The notes: a model not told the origin generated them from the sequence alone. A stretch of DNA of 57,930 bases from Sphingomonas populi (GCF_004208535.1 NZ_SGIS01000033.1:1-57930), one strand, 5' to 3'. Numbered from the stretch's first letter, positions 42,694-51,248 are shown. Translations and numbers: made by a program.

Positions 42694-44784
42694 GTGAGTT
42701 CAGAACAGGAGCGGCTGGCTGGCGTCGACCGGCGCGGATTTTTGGAAAGCGTGGCCTTGATCGGAGCGCTTGCCGGTCTCGGGGCGGGCGCATGGGATCA
42801 GGTCGGCGCCGCTGATGCCCCTGCAAGCGACGCGCGCTTGCCGGATGGCACCCAGTTTCCGCGCTGGGAGCAGCCGCTGACCTTCTCCAGGACCTATTAC
42901 GTCGACAACACCGCGCCGAATGCCGACGATGCCGGCCCCGGCGACGCGGCCCGGCCGTTCCGCACCATCGGCAAGGCCGCCGAAATCCTCCAGCCCGGCG
43001 AGCGTGTCGTCATCGCGGCAGGCACTTACCGCGAATGCGTCCGTCCGCCGCGCGGCGGCACCAGCCCGACCGAGATGATCAGCTACGAAGCCGCACCGGG
43101 CGCGACGGTCCATATCACCGGGTCGGAGGTGCTGAAGGATGGCTGGCAGCAGCAGACGGTCGCGCCCGGTTTCGCCTTTCCGGGAAGCCCCGTCGGGCCG
43201 GGCGTCACCGTCTGGCGGCACGACCTTACGGGCGCGCTGTTCCCCGATGCCTATAATCCGTTCGCGTTGCCGAGTATCATGGGGTCATGGGGCTGGCTCG
43301 ACGGCGCGACCGCCGATCTCGGCCCGTATCTGCGCCGGCGCGGCCTCGTGTTCGTGGATGGCAAGCCGCTCGAGCCGATGGAGCAGCTCCGCGAGCTGGC
43401 GATGGCCGATCTGCCACCAATGCCGGACTTCACCCGCCCGGCGACGCCGCAGAGCGGAATGCCGGCGCGGCGGCGCGGCGGGCCGATCATGCAGGAGATC
43501 GGCGGTACGCCGACCGCGCGTTTCTGGGCCGATCATGCCGGCACGGCGGTGTACGTGCGGCTGGCGTCGGGCACGCCCGCCGATCACGAGATCGAGGTCA
43601 CCACCCGCCAGCATGCTTTCATCCCGGCACACAGCGGCATCGGCTTCATCCGGGTCAAGGGGATCACCTTCCGTCACGTCGGCAATGCCTATCCGTTTCC
43701 GCAATATGGCATGGTGTCGCTCGCCGGTGGTGATCACTGGATCCTGGAGGACAATGTTTTCGAATGGGCGAACGGCATCGGTCTCGCCATCGGCAGCGAT
43801 GGCGACAGCGCCGGTGCGCCGCATCCGGGCACGGCGATCATCGTCCGCCGCAACACCATCCGCTACTGCGGCGTCGAGGGGATCGGCGGCATGGGCACCA
43901 CCGATGCGCTGATCGAGGACAATCTGATCGAATGGTGCGGCTGGGCCGATGCCGAACGCGGCTGGGAAGCGGCCGGCGCCAAGTTCCACCGCGCCAAGAA
44001 CATGCTGTTCCGCCGCAACGTCATCCGCCACATCCGCCACGCCAATGCGGCGTGGTGGGATGTCGATAACGTCAATTGCCGCGTGACGCGCAACGTCGTC
44101 GCCGACGTGCTCACGGTCAGCGCCGCAGTCCATTTCGAGATGACGCCGGCGCGCAACATGATCGACACCAACATCATCTGGGATGTGCGCAACGCCGAAC
44201 CCGGCACGCCCGGCCAGCGCGGCTGCGCAGGCTCGGGCATCTTCGACAATGCGAGCAGCAACCTCGTCATCGCGCAGAATTTGATCGGCCGCTGCGACAA
44301 TGCCGGCATCTTCACGATCGTCCGCCCCGATCGCCGCCGCCCGATCGCGGATAACAATCAGGTCGCCAACAACATCTTCGTGGCGTGCAAGTCGGCAATC
44401 GTTTTCCTCAGCACGAACAATACGTCAGACGGCAACGTGTACGTCGATATGCCGAAAGAGTTTCTCGGCGTGCTGGCGGAGCCGCAGACCGTGGCGTCCG
44501 CACCCGATGCGTGGCGTCGCGTTCAATATAGCGATCTGGCGACGTGGCGGGATGCTCACGGCTGGGACCGCACGTCGCTGATGGCGGAGGCGCGGATTGC
44601 GTTCGATCCCGCCACGCTCAAGCTCACCGTAGCGGCGGCGCCGCCGTTGCCACGGGTGCGTGCGCTCGACGGGGTCGAAAGCGACATCCGTGGCAAGGCG
44701 ACCGGCCCGACCCGCGTCGCCGGCCCGCTGGCCGATCTCCGCGCGAAACAGGCGTGGACGATCGATCCGCGAACGAAATCCTAG
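42694..44784 (+). CDS. Tat-exported parallel beta-helix enzyme, GH120-like
   Basis: 696 aa. Seen: twin-arginine signal 'DRRGFLESVALIGALAGLGA'; N-terminal block 'YYVDNTAPNADDAGPGDAAR' and 'AAGTYRECVRPPRGGTSP' like the start of GH120 beta-xylosidases; then many beta-helix turns ('NVFEWANGIG', 'NTIRYCGVEGIGG', 'NLIEWCGWAD'). Asp in 'AAWWDVDNVN' and Glu in 'AVHFEMTPARN' stand about 24-26 residues apart, near the spacing of the GH120 catalytic pair. I infer a xylosidase or related exo-glycosidase; a polysaccharide lyase or uncharacterised beta-helix protein is possible. The GTG at 42694 lies eight bases after AGGAG (TTG 42691 also possible). A hairpin follows the stop. Confidence 0.8.
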   Translation: MSSEQERLAGVDRRGFLESVALIGALAGLGAGAWDQVGAADAPASDARLPDGTQFPRWEQPLTFSRTYYVDNTAPNADDAGPGDAARPFRTIGKAAEILQPGERVVIAAGTYRECVRPPRGGTSPTEMISYEAAPGATVHITGSEVLKDGWQQQTVAPGFAFPGSPVGPGVTVWRHDLTGALFPDAYNPFALPSIMGSWGWLDGATADLGPYLRRRGLVFVDGKPLEPMEQLRELAMADLPPMPDFTRPATPQSGMPARRRGGPIMQEIGGTPTARFWADHAGTAVYVRLASGTPADHEIEVTTRQHAFIPAHSGIGFIRVKGITFRHVGNAYPFPQYGMVSLAGGDHWILEDNVFEWANGIGLAIGSDGDSAGAPHPGTAIIVRRNTIRYCGVEGIGGMGTTDALIEDNLIEWCGWADAERGWEAAGAKFHRAKNMLFRRNVIRHIRHANAAWWDVDNVNCRVTRNVVADVLTVSAAVHFEMTPARNMIDTNIIWDVRNAEPGTPGQRGCAGSGIFDNASSNLVIAQNLIGRCDNAGIFTIVRPDRRRPIADNNQVANNIFVACKSAIVFLSTNNTSDGNVYVDMPKEFLGVLAEPQTVASAPDAWRRVQYSDLATWRDAHGWDRTSLMAEARIAFDPATLKLTVAAAPPLPRVRALDGVESDIRGKATGPTRVAGPLADLRAKQAWTIDPRTKS

Positions 44785-44786
44785 CG

Positions 44787-44818
44787 GGGCGGCTCACGTT
44801 CCCAAGGAGAAGCCGCCC
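44787..44818. terminator. Hairpin terminator between convergent genes
   Basis: GGGCGGCT (44787-44794) and AGCCGCCC (44811-44818), perfect 8-bp arms with a 16-nt loop, directly after the beta-helix gene stop and 11 bp before the convergent phosphatase stop. Confidence 0.6.
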
Positions 44819-44829
44819 GCGCTCTCACA

Positions 44830-45705
44830 TCATGCGCGCACGAGATAGGCGTTGCGCAGCTTGGTCAGGTCGGCGGCGGAGAGGCCCATTTCGTCACGGA
44901 AATAGCCTTTCGCCCCGTCCTTGTGTGCGTCGACCACCGCCAGCGCCGCCTCGATATAGGCGGCATCGGCGGCCATCAGCGGCTTGGCGGTCTCCGGCGG
45001 CAGGCCGGCGAGCGGGTTGGCCGGGTTCGGCGTGCCCTTGGTCAGCGCGCTTGCGTCGAGATAGCGGTTGGTGAGCAGATAATCCGCGATCACGTCCTTG
45101 CGCGGCACGCCCAGCGCGGTGAGCAGCAGCGCGGCGGCGATGCCGGTGCGGTCCTTGCCCGCCGAGCAGTTGAACGCGAGCGGGGCGTGGCCGGCGAGCA
45201 GTTCCGCGAACATGCGGCGATACTGGCCGTTGAACTGGCCGAGCATCGCCGGATACGCGTTGGTCATCGCCGCGCGGACCTGGTCTGGCGTCCAGCTCTT
45301 CGGGCTGCCGGCGGGCAGGAAGTGCATGTCGAGATCATAATCGTCGCTCAGCACGCGCGGCGCGCCCGGTGCCGGCCAGGTGGCCGGCTCGTTCGCCCGC
45401 TCGCGCCGGTCACGGAAATCGCACACCACGCGGATGCCGCGTGCTTCGAGCGAACGGTAGTCCGCCTCGGTCAGCCCGTGCATCGATCCCGACCGGAACA
45501 GCACGCCCCATTTCACGCTGCGGCCATCGGCGGCGCGGTAGCCGCCGAGATCGCGAAAGTTGCGGCCACCCTGCAACGGCAGCAGGCGCTCGTGCGCTAC
45601 TGTCCCTGCAGGAGTTGGTCGGGCGATCACCGGCACGCCTGCCGCCAGCGACAGGATAAGGATCGGCGCGGCGATACGCCGCAGGCGGTTGGAAAGACGC
45701 ATCAT
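44830..45705 (-). CDS. Exported tyrosine-phosphatase-like protein
   Basis: 291 aa. Seen: a signal peptide ('IAAPILILSLAAGVPVIA') and a Y_phosphatase3-type domain with 'GGRNFRDLGGYRAADGRSVK', 'VLFRSGSMHGLTEADYRSLE', 'VVCDFRDRRERANEP' and the Cys-X5-Arg loop in 'AFNCSAGKDRTGIAAALL'. The residue before the catalytic Cys is Asn, where classical enzymes have His, as in many members of this bacterial family. Export argues against a role on cytoplasmic proteins; a periplasmic phosphoester, possibly on an imported ligand, is more likely. Starts at ATG 45705 behind CAGGGAG, 23 bp after the TonB receptor stop, so it is the second gene of that unit. Confidence 0.88.
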   Translation of the reverse strand: MMRLSNRLRRIAAPILILSLAAGVPVIARPTPAGTVAHERLLPLQGGRNFRDLGGYRAADGRSVKWGVLFRSGSMHGLTEADYRSLEARGIRVVCDFRDRRERANEPATWPAPGAPRVLSDDYDLDMHFLPAGSPKSWTPDQVRAAMTNAYPAMLGQFNGQYRRMFAELLAGHAPLAFNCSAGKDRTGIAAALLLTALGVPRKDVIADYLLTNRYLDASALTKGTPNPANPLAGLPPETAKPLMAADAAYIEAALAVVDAHKDGAKGYFRDEMGLSAADLTKLRNAYLVRA

Positions 45706-45728
45706 CGTGGCTCCCTGGCTGGCGATCA

Positions 45729-48134
45729 TCAGAACTTCACCTGCACTTGGCCGCCGAAGGTGCGCGGTTCGTTGAAGAAGCCATTCACGCCGCTGGTCGG
45801 GCTGAGCGATTTGTAGAACATGTGCTGTTCGTCAAACAGGTTGCGCACCCAGAAGGACAGCGAGACCTTCGCGCCGGTATCGGCCATTTCGATATCGGCG
45901 AGCGCGATGTTGCCGTTGAACACGGTGGCTTTCTCGCCCTTGGGCTGCGGCACGTTGCCCGCCGCGCCGACGCCCAGATACACCGGATCGTTGGCGTTGG
46001 CGTAGAAACCGGAGTCAAAATTGCCGTCGAGATGCGCGCGCACCGTGAAGCCATCGAGCGGCAGTTCGTAATCGGCCGATACGCTGCCCGAATGCTCGGG
46101 GGTGTAGGTCTGGTAGATCGGCACCGCGATCGTGCTGATCGCGCCTGCCGCATTCGGATACGGGTTCACCGTCGCCGGGATGCGGACATAATTATAGGCA
46201 TAGGAGCCGGTCAGCGTCAGCCCGCGCACGGGCAGCAGCGTGAGTTCGGCCTCGACGCCGTGCAGGCCGCCCGTACCCGGTGCGTTGATCGTTGAGGTGG
46301 TGGTGCGGTTGGTGCGGACGCCGCCGGTCTCATACGGGCGGCTGAAATCGACCTGGATATCCTTGTAGCTGCCGGCATAGGCGGCCACGTTGAAGCGCGC
46401 GTGGCGATCGAGGAACTCGGTCTTCGCGCCGATCTCGAACATTGAGACGGTCTCGGGGTTGAACGGGTCATAATTCTGCGAGCGCGAGTTGGCGCCGCCC
46501 GATTTATAGCCGGTGCTCCACTTGCCGTACACCATCACGCCGTGCGCGACATCGACGGCGACGTTGACCATCGGATCGATCCGCGACCAGCTATGGTCGA
46601 GGTGGATCGCGCCCGACACGCCGTTGCGATCCACCGGCGGCAGATTGTTCACGGTCAGCAGCTTGCCGTGCTTGATGTCGCGGGTCCAGCGTAGGCCACC
46701 GGTGATATGGATCGCATCGTCGAGCAGTGGCGGCGTGTACGTGCCCTGGCCGAACACGCCCATGCTGGTGGTCTGGACATAGCTGGCGCGGTCAACCGAT
46801 TGCTGGGTATAGTCGAGGAACTTCGGGCCGGTCAGAAGCGCATAGGCGCTGCCGTCCGCGTTGGTGAAGGTGTTGGTGTTGAACGCCTGCGCATTGTCCT
46901 GAACGTGCTCCTGATAATACAGCGCGCCCACCACGTATTTGAAGCTCGGCAGATCGCCGACCGCCTGCACTTCCTGGCTGAACTGGTTCTGGCGGAACTG
47001 CGCGAGGCTGTAGCGGGCGAAGCCGATGTTTGTGAAATTGCCGGTCGGGTTCGTCGCGGAGAGCGCCACCGACATCGTCGTCGCGGCCGAGCCGTTGTCA
47101 TACTGGCTCTGCGTCAGTTCGCGGTATGCGGTGATCGACTTGAGCAACAGGCTCGGCGCGATCTTGTATTCCAGCGTGAGGCGGTGGCCGCTGACGTCGC
47201 CGACGCTCGGCTGCTCGGGCACGCCAACGTTGGCGACGCTGGCGCGCTTGGACTGGACGGTGCCGAGCACCGCCTGCTTGTTGGTGCCGGGCGCGACCAG
47301 TTGCAGGTACAACGACGTCGATGCGTCGCGTGAAACATCATACGAATAGTCCGCGCTGAAATCGCTGGTCGGCTGCCACAGCGCTTCGACATGCGCGCCC
47401 TGTTTGTCGTAGAAATTGAAGCCATAGGCGCCCTGCAGCGGGTTCTTCACCAGCGGACCGCGATGCGCGGTGACGCCATCGAGCTTGATGCTGATGTTGT
47501 TGAACTCGGGCAGATCGACGTGCAACTCGCCCTTGTAGCTGCCGTAATTGCCGACGCCGCCGATCGCGTTGACGTGGAACTCGCCGCTCGGCTTCTTGGT
47601 GGTGATGTTGACCGCGCCGCCTTCGGTGTTGCGGCCGAACAACGTGCCCTGCGGACCCTTCAGCACCTCGATGCTGTTGATGTCGAACAACGCGGTGCCG
47701 AGGCCCTGCGCGCGGCCCATATAGACGCCGTCGACATAGACGCCGACGCCCTGGTCGCGTGCTGGCTGGTTGCCGTCGGACAGCACGCCGACGCCACGGA
47801 TGTTCACGATCAGCGCCGAGTTGCGCGAATAGAAAGGCGCAACCTTGAGCGACGGAATCGCACCGTCGCCGAGATCGACCAGCGACACGACATGGCGGTC
47901 CTGCAACCCTTCCGCGCTGATGACGGAGATCGAGATCGGCGTCTTCTGGAGGCTTTCCGGGCGCTTCTGCGCGGTGACGACGATATCGGTGAGGCCCTGC
48001 GTGTCGCTCGCATCGGCGGGTGCGGGCGCGGCGGGTGCCGGCTCTTCGGCGAAGGCCGGCGTGGCGGCGAGGCTCAGGCAGAGTGCGGTCGCGGCCAGCA
48101 GGCGGCGCGACGATGACAACGAGTACGGCAACAT
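45729..48134 (-). CDS. TonB-dependent receptor
   Basis: 801 aa. Seen: a signal ending 'TPAFAE', a Pro/Ala-rich lead, a TonB box-like 'GLTDIVVTAQKRPESLQKTP', plug motifs 'SIEVLKGPQGTLFGRNTEGG' and 'AVNITTKKPSG', and a barrel ending 'EPRFGGQVQVKF'-like with terminal Phe (the last residues read FGGQVQVKF). No STN domain, so it does not signal through a FecR partner. Sphingomonad receptors of this sort import oligosaccharides, aromatic compounds or chelates. Its downstream partner is the exported phosphatase, and the glycosidase genes converge on it. A perfect inverted repeat lies 54-73 bp upstream. Confidence 0.93.
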   Translation of the reverse strand: MLPYSLSSSRRLLAATALCLSLAATPAFAEEPAPAAPAPADASDTQGLTDIVVTAQKRPESLQKTPISISVISAEGLQDRHVVSLVDLGDGAIPSLKVAPFYSRNSALIVNIRGVGVLSDGNQPARDQGVGVYVDGVYMGRAQGLGTALFDINSIEVLKGPQGTLFGRNTEGGAVNITTKKPSGEFHVNAIGGVGNYGSYKGELHVDLPEFNNISIKLDGVTAHRGPLVKNPLQGAYGFNFYDKQGAHVEALWQPTSDFSADYSYDVSRDASTSLYLQLVAPGTNKQAVLGTVQSKRASVANVGVPEQPSVGDVSGHRLTLEYKIAPSLLLKSITAYRELTQSQYDNGSAATTMSVALSATNPTGNFTNIGFARYSLAQFRQNQFSQEVQAVGDLPSFKYVVGALYYQEHVQDNAQAFNTNTFTNADGSAYALLTGPKFLDYTQQSVDRASYVQTTSMGVFGQGTYTPPLLDDAIHITGGLRWTRDIKHGKLLTVNNLPPVDRNGVSGAIHLDHSWSRIDPMVNVAVDVAHGVMVYGKWSTGYKSGGANSRSQNYDPFNPETVSMFEIGAKTEFLDRHARFNVAAYAGSYKDIQVDFSRPYETGGVRTNRTTTSTINAPGTGGLHGVEAELTLLPVRGLTLTGSYAYNYVRIPATVNPYPNAAGAISTIAVPIYQTYTPEHSGSVSADYELPLDGFTVRAHLDGNFDSGFYANANDPVYLGVGAAGNVPQPKGEKATVFNGNIALADIEMADTGAKVSLSFWVRNLFDEQHMFYKSLSPTSGVNGFFNEPRTFGGQVQVKF

Positions 48135-48187
48135 GGATCAGTCCCCCAGATCAGTTCGGGGCGCTGTGGGTGTGATGTATTTCGCCG

Positions 48188-48207
48188 CCGTGACGTTTCT
48201 GTCACGG
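48188..48207. promoter_or_regulatory. Candidate operator upstream of the TonB receptor
   Basis: CCGTGAC-gtttct-GTCACGG, perfect 7-bp arms with a 6-bp spacer, followed on the far side by a second inverted pair ATATTG (48213-48218) / CAATAT (48232-48237) in an A/T-rich patch that probably holds the receptor promoter. The divergent EF-hand gene starts 150 bp away. Confidence 0.5.
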
Positions 48208-48357
48208 TTTTAATATTGTGTCGCAGTGCAGCAATATCGCCGCCGGTTCGCGCCTGCCTTCAGCGCGGCGCGGCAAGCCTATCGCCACGCCGCCAATTTC
48301 GGCTATCGCTTTGGTGGCCGCGGCGACGCTGGTGGCTGATGTCTGGGGGAAGGCGTG

Positions 48358-48882
48358 ATGAGACCGTGTGTTCGGATTGCCGCTCTTGCAGCTTTGTCGG
48401 CGCTCACCTGCGCGGGCAACGCGCAACAGCCCGCACCCGCAACCGGCACCCCGGCACCGGGCCAGCCGCTCGCCACGATCGTCGCCGAACCGGCCGCGAT
48501 GATGATCGCCGCGTGCGACGCGAACGGCGACGCGATCGTCAGCCGCGCGGAACTCACGGCCTGCGTGGCGCACAGCTTCGCGAGCGCGGACACCGGCCAC
48601 AAGGGATCGATCGGCTATATCGATTATGGCGATTGGGCGCGGACATGGCTGGGCGACGCCAACGCGCTGCCCAGTCCGTTCGAAGTCGATAGCGATGGCG
48701 ACAACCGCATCACGCCCGCTGAATTGCAGGCGCGGTTCGCCGCGATCTTCACCCGGCTCGACCGCGACCATGATGGTAACCTCACCCGCGCCGAGCTGCT
48801 GACGATCCGCAGCGGCGTCGGCAGCGGCGACCGCCCGCCCGGCAAGCGCGGCAAGACGCGCGGCGGGCCGGAGGCACCGTGA
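48358..48882 (+). CDS. Exported EF-hand calcium-binding protein
   Basis: 174 aa with a signal ending 'CAGNAQ'. Seen: three EF-hand loops, 'DANGDAIVSRAE' near 55, 'DSDGDNRITPAE' near 113 and 'DRDHDGNLTRAE' near 136, all with Asp at positions 1, 3 and 5 or close variants. A Pro/Ala-rich segment links signal and first loop and the tail is basic. Likely periplasmic Ca2+ binding; role unknown. ATG at 48358 (GTG 48355 is also in frame) after GGGGGAAGG. Overlaps the HAD gene by 4 bp. Confidence 0.85.
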   Translation: MRPCVRIAALAALSALTCAGNAQQPAPATGTPAPGQPLATIVAEPAAMMIAACDANGDAIVSRAELTACVAHSFASADTGHKGSIGYIDYGDWARTWLGDANALPSPFEVDSDGDNRITPAELQARFAAIFTRLDRDHDGNLTRAELLTIRSGVGSGDRPPGKRGKTRGGPEAP

Positions 48883-49556
48883 CCCAGATGCTCGACCCGA
48901 CCGGCCCACGGCCTGCGCGCTATGCACTCGCGATCTTCGATTTCGACGGCACGCTCGCCGACAGCGGCGACTGGTTCCTGTCGATCGCCGACGAACTCGC
49001 CGATCGCTTCAAGTTCCGCCGCGTCGCGCCCGGCGAGGTCGAATCGCTGCGCGGCCGCACCACGCGCGAGGTGATCCGCCACCTTGGCATTCCGCGCTGG
49101 AAGCTGCCGGCGATGGGCCGCTACGTCCATGCCCGGCTGGCCGAGCAGATCGACCGGATCGCACTGTTCGACGGCGTTAAAGACGTGATCCACACGCTCG
49201 CCGACGCAGGCGTGCGGATCGCGGTCGTCACCTCCAATTCGGAACACAACGCCCGCGCCGTGCTGGGGTCGCTCGCCAACCGCATCGAGATGTTCGAATG
49301 CGGCGCGTCGCTGTTCGGCAAGGCGCCGCGCTACCGCAAGGTGCTGCGCCGGATGCGGATCGCGCGCGAGGCGACGCTGTCGATCGGCGACGAAACCCGC
49401 GACATCGCCGCCGCGCGCAAAGTCGGCATCGCGGCGGGCGCGGTGCTGTGGGGCTATGCCAACCGCGAGGTGCTGCTGCGCTGCGAACCCGACATGGTGT
49501 TCGAACGCCCGTGCGAAGTGCTTGACGAGTTCTTCGGCGTCCACGCGAATAGTTGA
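48879..49556 (+). CDS. HAD-superfamily phosphatase, phosphoglycolate-phosphatase-like
   Basis: 225 aa. Seen: HAD motif I 'IFDFDGTLADSGDW' with the nucleophile Asp, motif II Ser/Thr in 'IAVVTSNSEHN', Lys in 'LFGKAPRYRKVL', and motif III acid pair in 'SIGDETRDIAAARKVG'. The cap is the small helical type of Gph-like enzymes. Cytoplasmic phosphatase for a small phosphoester. GTG start within the EF-hand stop. Its stop lies in the inverted repeat upstream of the MarR-GNAT gene. Confidence 0.88.
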   Translation: MTQMLDPTGPRPARYALAIFDFDGTLADSGDWFLSIADELADRFKFRRVAPGEVESLRGRTTREVIRHLGIPRWKLPAMGRYVHARLAEQIDRIALFDGVKDVIHTLADAGVRIAVVTSNSEHNARAVLGSLANRIEMFECGASLFGKAPRYRKVLRRMRIAREATLSIGDETRDIAAARKVGIAAGAVLWGYANREVLLRCEPDMVFERPCEVLDEFFGVHANS

Positions 49557-49565
49557 CTCCGTCAA
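49553..49565. promoter_or_regulatory. Candidate MarR-type operator
   Basis: TTGAC-tcc-GTCAA, perfect 5-bp arms with a 3-bp spacer, 21 bp upstream of the MarR-GNAT start codon. MarR-family proteins commonly bind TTGAC/GTCAA-type palindromes, so autorepression is likely. It overlaps the stop codon of the HAD gene. Confidence 0.5.
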
Positions 49566-49586
49566 GTTTTACGGCAGGATCGCGGC

Positions 49587-50492
49587 ATGGACGAGACCTT
49601 GCTCGCGCTGCGCGCCTTCAACCGCTTCCACACTCAGTTCGTCGTCGGCCTAGACGCGCACTATCTCGGCACGCCGCTGTCGCTGACCGAGGCGCGGCTG
49701 CTCTACGAGATCGGCACGCGCGGCGAAGCGCTCGCGGTCGAGTTGCAAAACTTCCTCGCGCTCGATCCCGGCTATGCGAGTCGCTTGCTGCGCCGTTTCG
49801 CGGCGGAAGGCTGGATCGTGCGGGGGCGGGGCAGCGACGCGCGCCAGCGCCCGGTCGCGCTGAGCGACGCAGGGCAGGCGCTGCTCGCCGATCTCGACAC
49901 GCGCCAGCGCGCGGTGCTGGAGACTCGCCTCAAGCCGCTCGGAGGCGCCGACCGGCGCGCGCTGGTCGGCGCGCTCGACACCGCGCGCGGCCTGCTCTCC
50001 GGCGAAGCGCGCGCGGGTTACACGATCCGCACGCACCGCCCCGGCGACATGGGCATGGTCACCGCGCGTCAGGCGATCCTTTACGCCGAACAGTTCGGCT
50101 GGGGCGCGCCGATGGAAGCGCTGCTCGGCGAGGTGACGGCAGCGTTCCTGCGCAGCTTCGATCCGGCCCGCGAACGCTGCTGGATCGCCGAATGCGGCGG
50201 CACGATCGCGGGCTCGATCTTCGCGACCGATGGGGGCGGGGGCGTCGCCAAGCTGCGCCTGCTCTATGTCGAACCGCACGCACGCGGCCTCGGCATCGCC
50301 AACGATCTCGTCAGCCGCTGCATCGCCTTCGCGCGCGAGACCGGCTATACACGGATGACGCTGTGGACGCACACGATCCTAGACAGCGCGCGCCGCATCT
50401 ACGCCGCGCACGGCTTCCGCATCACAGCGACCGCGACCCACACCGATTTCGGCGAACCCGTTGAAGGCGAGACGTGGGAACTGGCGCTATAG
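49587..50492 (+). CDS. MarR-type regulator fused to a GNAT acetyltransferase
   Basis: 301 aa. Seen: residues 1-145 form a MarR winged helix ('LSLTEARLLYEIGTRG', 'LDPGYASRLLRRFAAEGWIV', 'RPVALSDAGQALLADLD'), and residues 150-301 a GNAT domain with acetyl-CoA motif 'LLYVEPHARGLGIANDLV' and 'MTLWTHTILDSARRIYAAHG'. Fusions of this layout are widespread in bacteria; the acetyltransferase may modify the ligand that the regulator senses. A TTGAC/GTCAA inverted repeat lies just upstream. Confidence 0.9.
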   Translation: MDETLLALRAFNRFHTQFVVGLDAHYLGTPLSLTEARLLYEIGTRGEALAVELQNFLALDPGYASRLLRRFAAEGWIVRGRGSDARQRPVALSDAGQALLADLDTRQRAVLETRLKPLGGADRRALVGALDTARGLLSGEARAGYTIRTHRPGDMGMVTARQAILYAEQFGWGAPMEALLGEVTAAFLRSFDPARERCWIAECGGTIAGSIFATDGGGGVAKLRLLYVEPHARGLGIANDLVSRCIAFARETGYTRMTLWTHTILDSARRIYAAHGFRITATATHTDFGEPVEGETWELAL

Positions 50493-50556
50493 CCGCGCCG
50501 TCGCCATCCTTCAGATGACCTCTACGCAAGTCCTCAAAGGCGCATTCTTTCCGGTT

Positions 50557-50640
50557 TTCCCGCGAAAGCGGGAATCCAGAGCCAAGCAAAACACCGATCC
50601 ACGGCTCTTGGGACTCTCAGGACTCCCGCGTGCGCGGGAG
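50557..50640. repeat. REP-like element with paired hairpins
   Basis: Two G+C-rich hairpins, TTCCCGC-gaaa-GCGGGAA (50557-50574) and CTCCCGC-gtgc-GCGGGAG (50623-50640), flank a third inverted pair AGAGCC (50578-50583) / GGCTCT (50603-50608). It sits in the 208-bp gap between the MarR-GNAT gene and the convergent peroxiredoxin gene. Nothing else is seen in that gap. The architecture is that of REP/BIME-type intergenic repeats. Confidence 0.75.
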
Positions 50641-50700
50641 AACAAGAAGGTCTTTGCGCAGGTTTAGCCTTCGCTGAGGCAAGGAACGAAACGCCCGCCC

Positions 50701-51237
50701 TTACTTCGGATTGGCCTCCAGCCACGCGATCACCTTGTCCGGCGCGCTCTCGCCATACGGATCTTCGTCCAGCCCGTCGTCGTTGATGCCCGGCTCCTCG
50801 AACCAGCCGACGATCTCACGGTCATCGACCACCATCGCGTAACGCCAGCTCCGCTCGCCGAAGCCGAGATGGTCCTTGCGGATCAGCATGCCCATCCGCC
50901 GCGTGAAATCGCCCGAGCCGTCGGGCAGCAGCTTCACCTTCTCCACGCCGAGGTGGCGGCCCCATTGGTACATCACGAACGCGTCGTTGACCGAGATGCA
51001 ATAGACCTCGTCCACGCCATGCGCCTTCAACGCATCGTAATCGCGCTCGAACGCCGGGCATTGCTCGGTCGAGCAGGTCGGGGTGAACGCGCCCGGCAGG
51101 CTGAACACCACCAGCCGCTTGCCCGCGAACAATTCGCCGGTGGCGACATCCTGCCAGCGGAACGGGTTGGGGCCGCCGACGCTCTCGTCGCGCACGCGCG
51201 TCTTCAGCGTGACGTCGGGAATAGTCCGTCCAAGCAT
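50701..51237 (-). CDS. Prx5-type peroxiredoxin
   Basis: 178 aa. Reduces peroxides with thiol cofactors. Seen: peroxidatic Cys in 'SLPGAFTPTCSTEQCPAFE' (PxxxTxxC), 'DEVYCISVNDAFVMYQWG' and 'LLPDGSGDFTRRMGM', the order of type-II/Prx5 enzymes that use glutathione or glutaredoxin. The start at 51237 follows a strong AAGGAGATATCG; the longer frame to 51273 is not needed. It begins 11 bp after the sirtuin stop, so the two form an operon. Confidence 0.93.
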   Translation of the reverse strand: MLGRTIPDVTLKTRVRDESVGGPNPFRWQDVATGELFAGKRLVVFSLPGAFTPTCSTEQCPAFERDYDALKAHGVDEVYCISVNDAFVMYQWGRHLGVEKVKLLPDGSGDFTRRMGMLIRKDHLGFGERSWRYAMVVDDREIVGWFEEPGINDDGLDEDPYGESAPDKVIAWLEANPK

Positions 51238-51248
51238 CGATATCTCCT

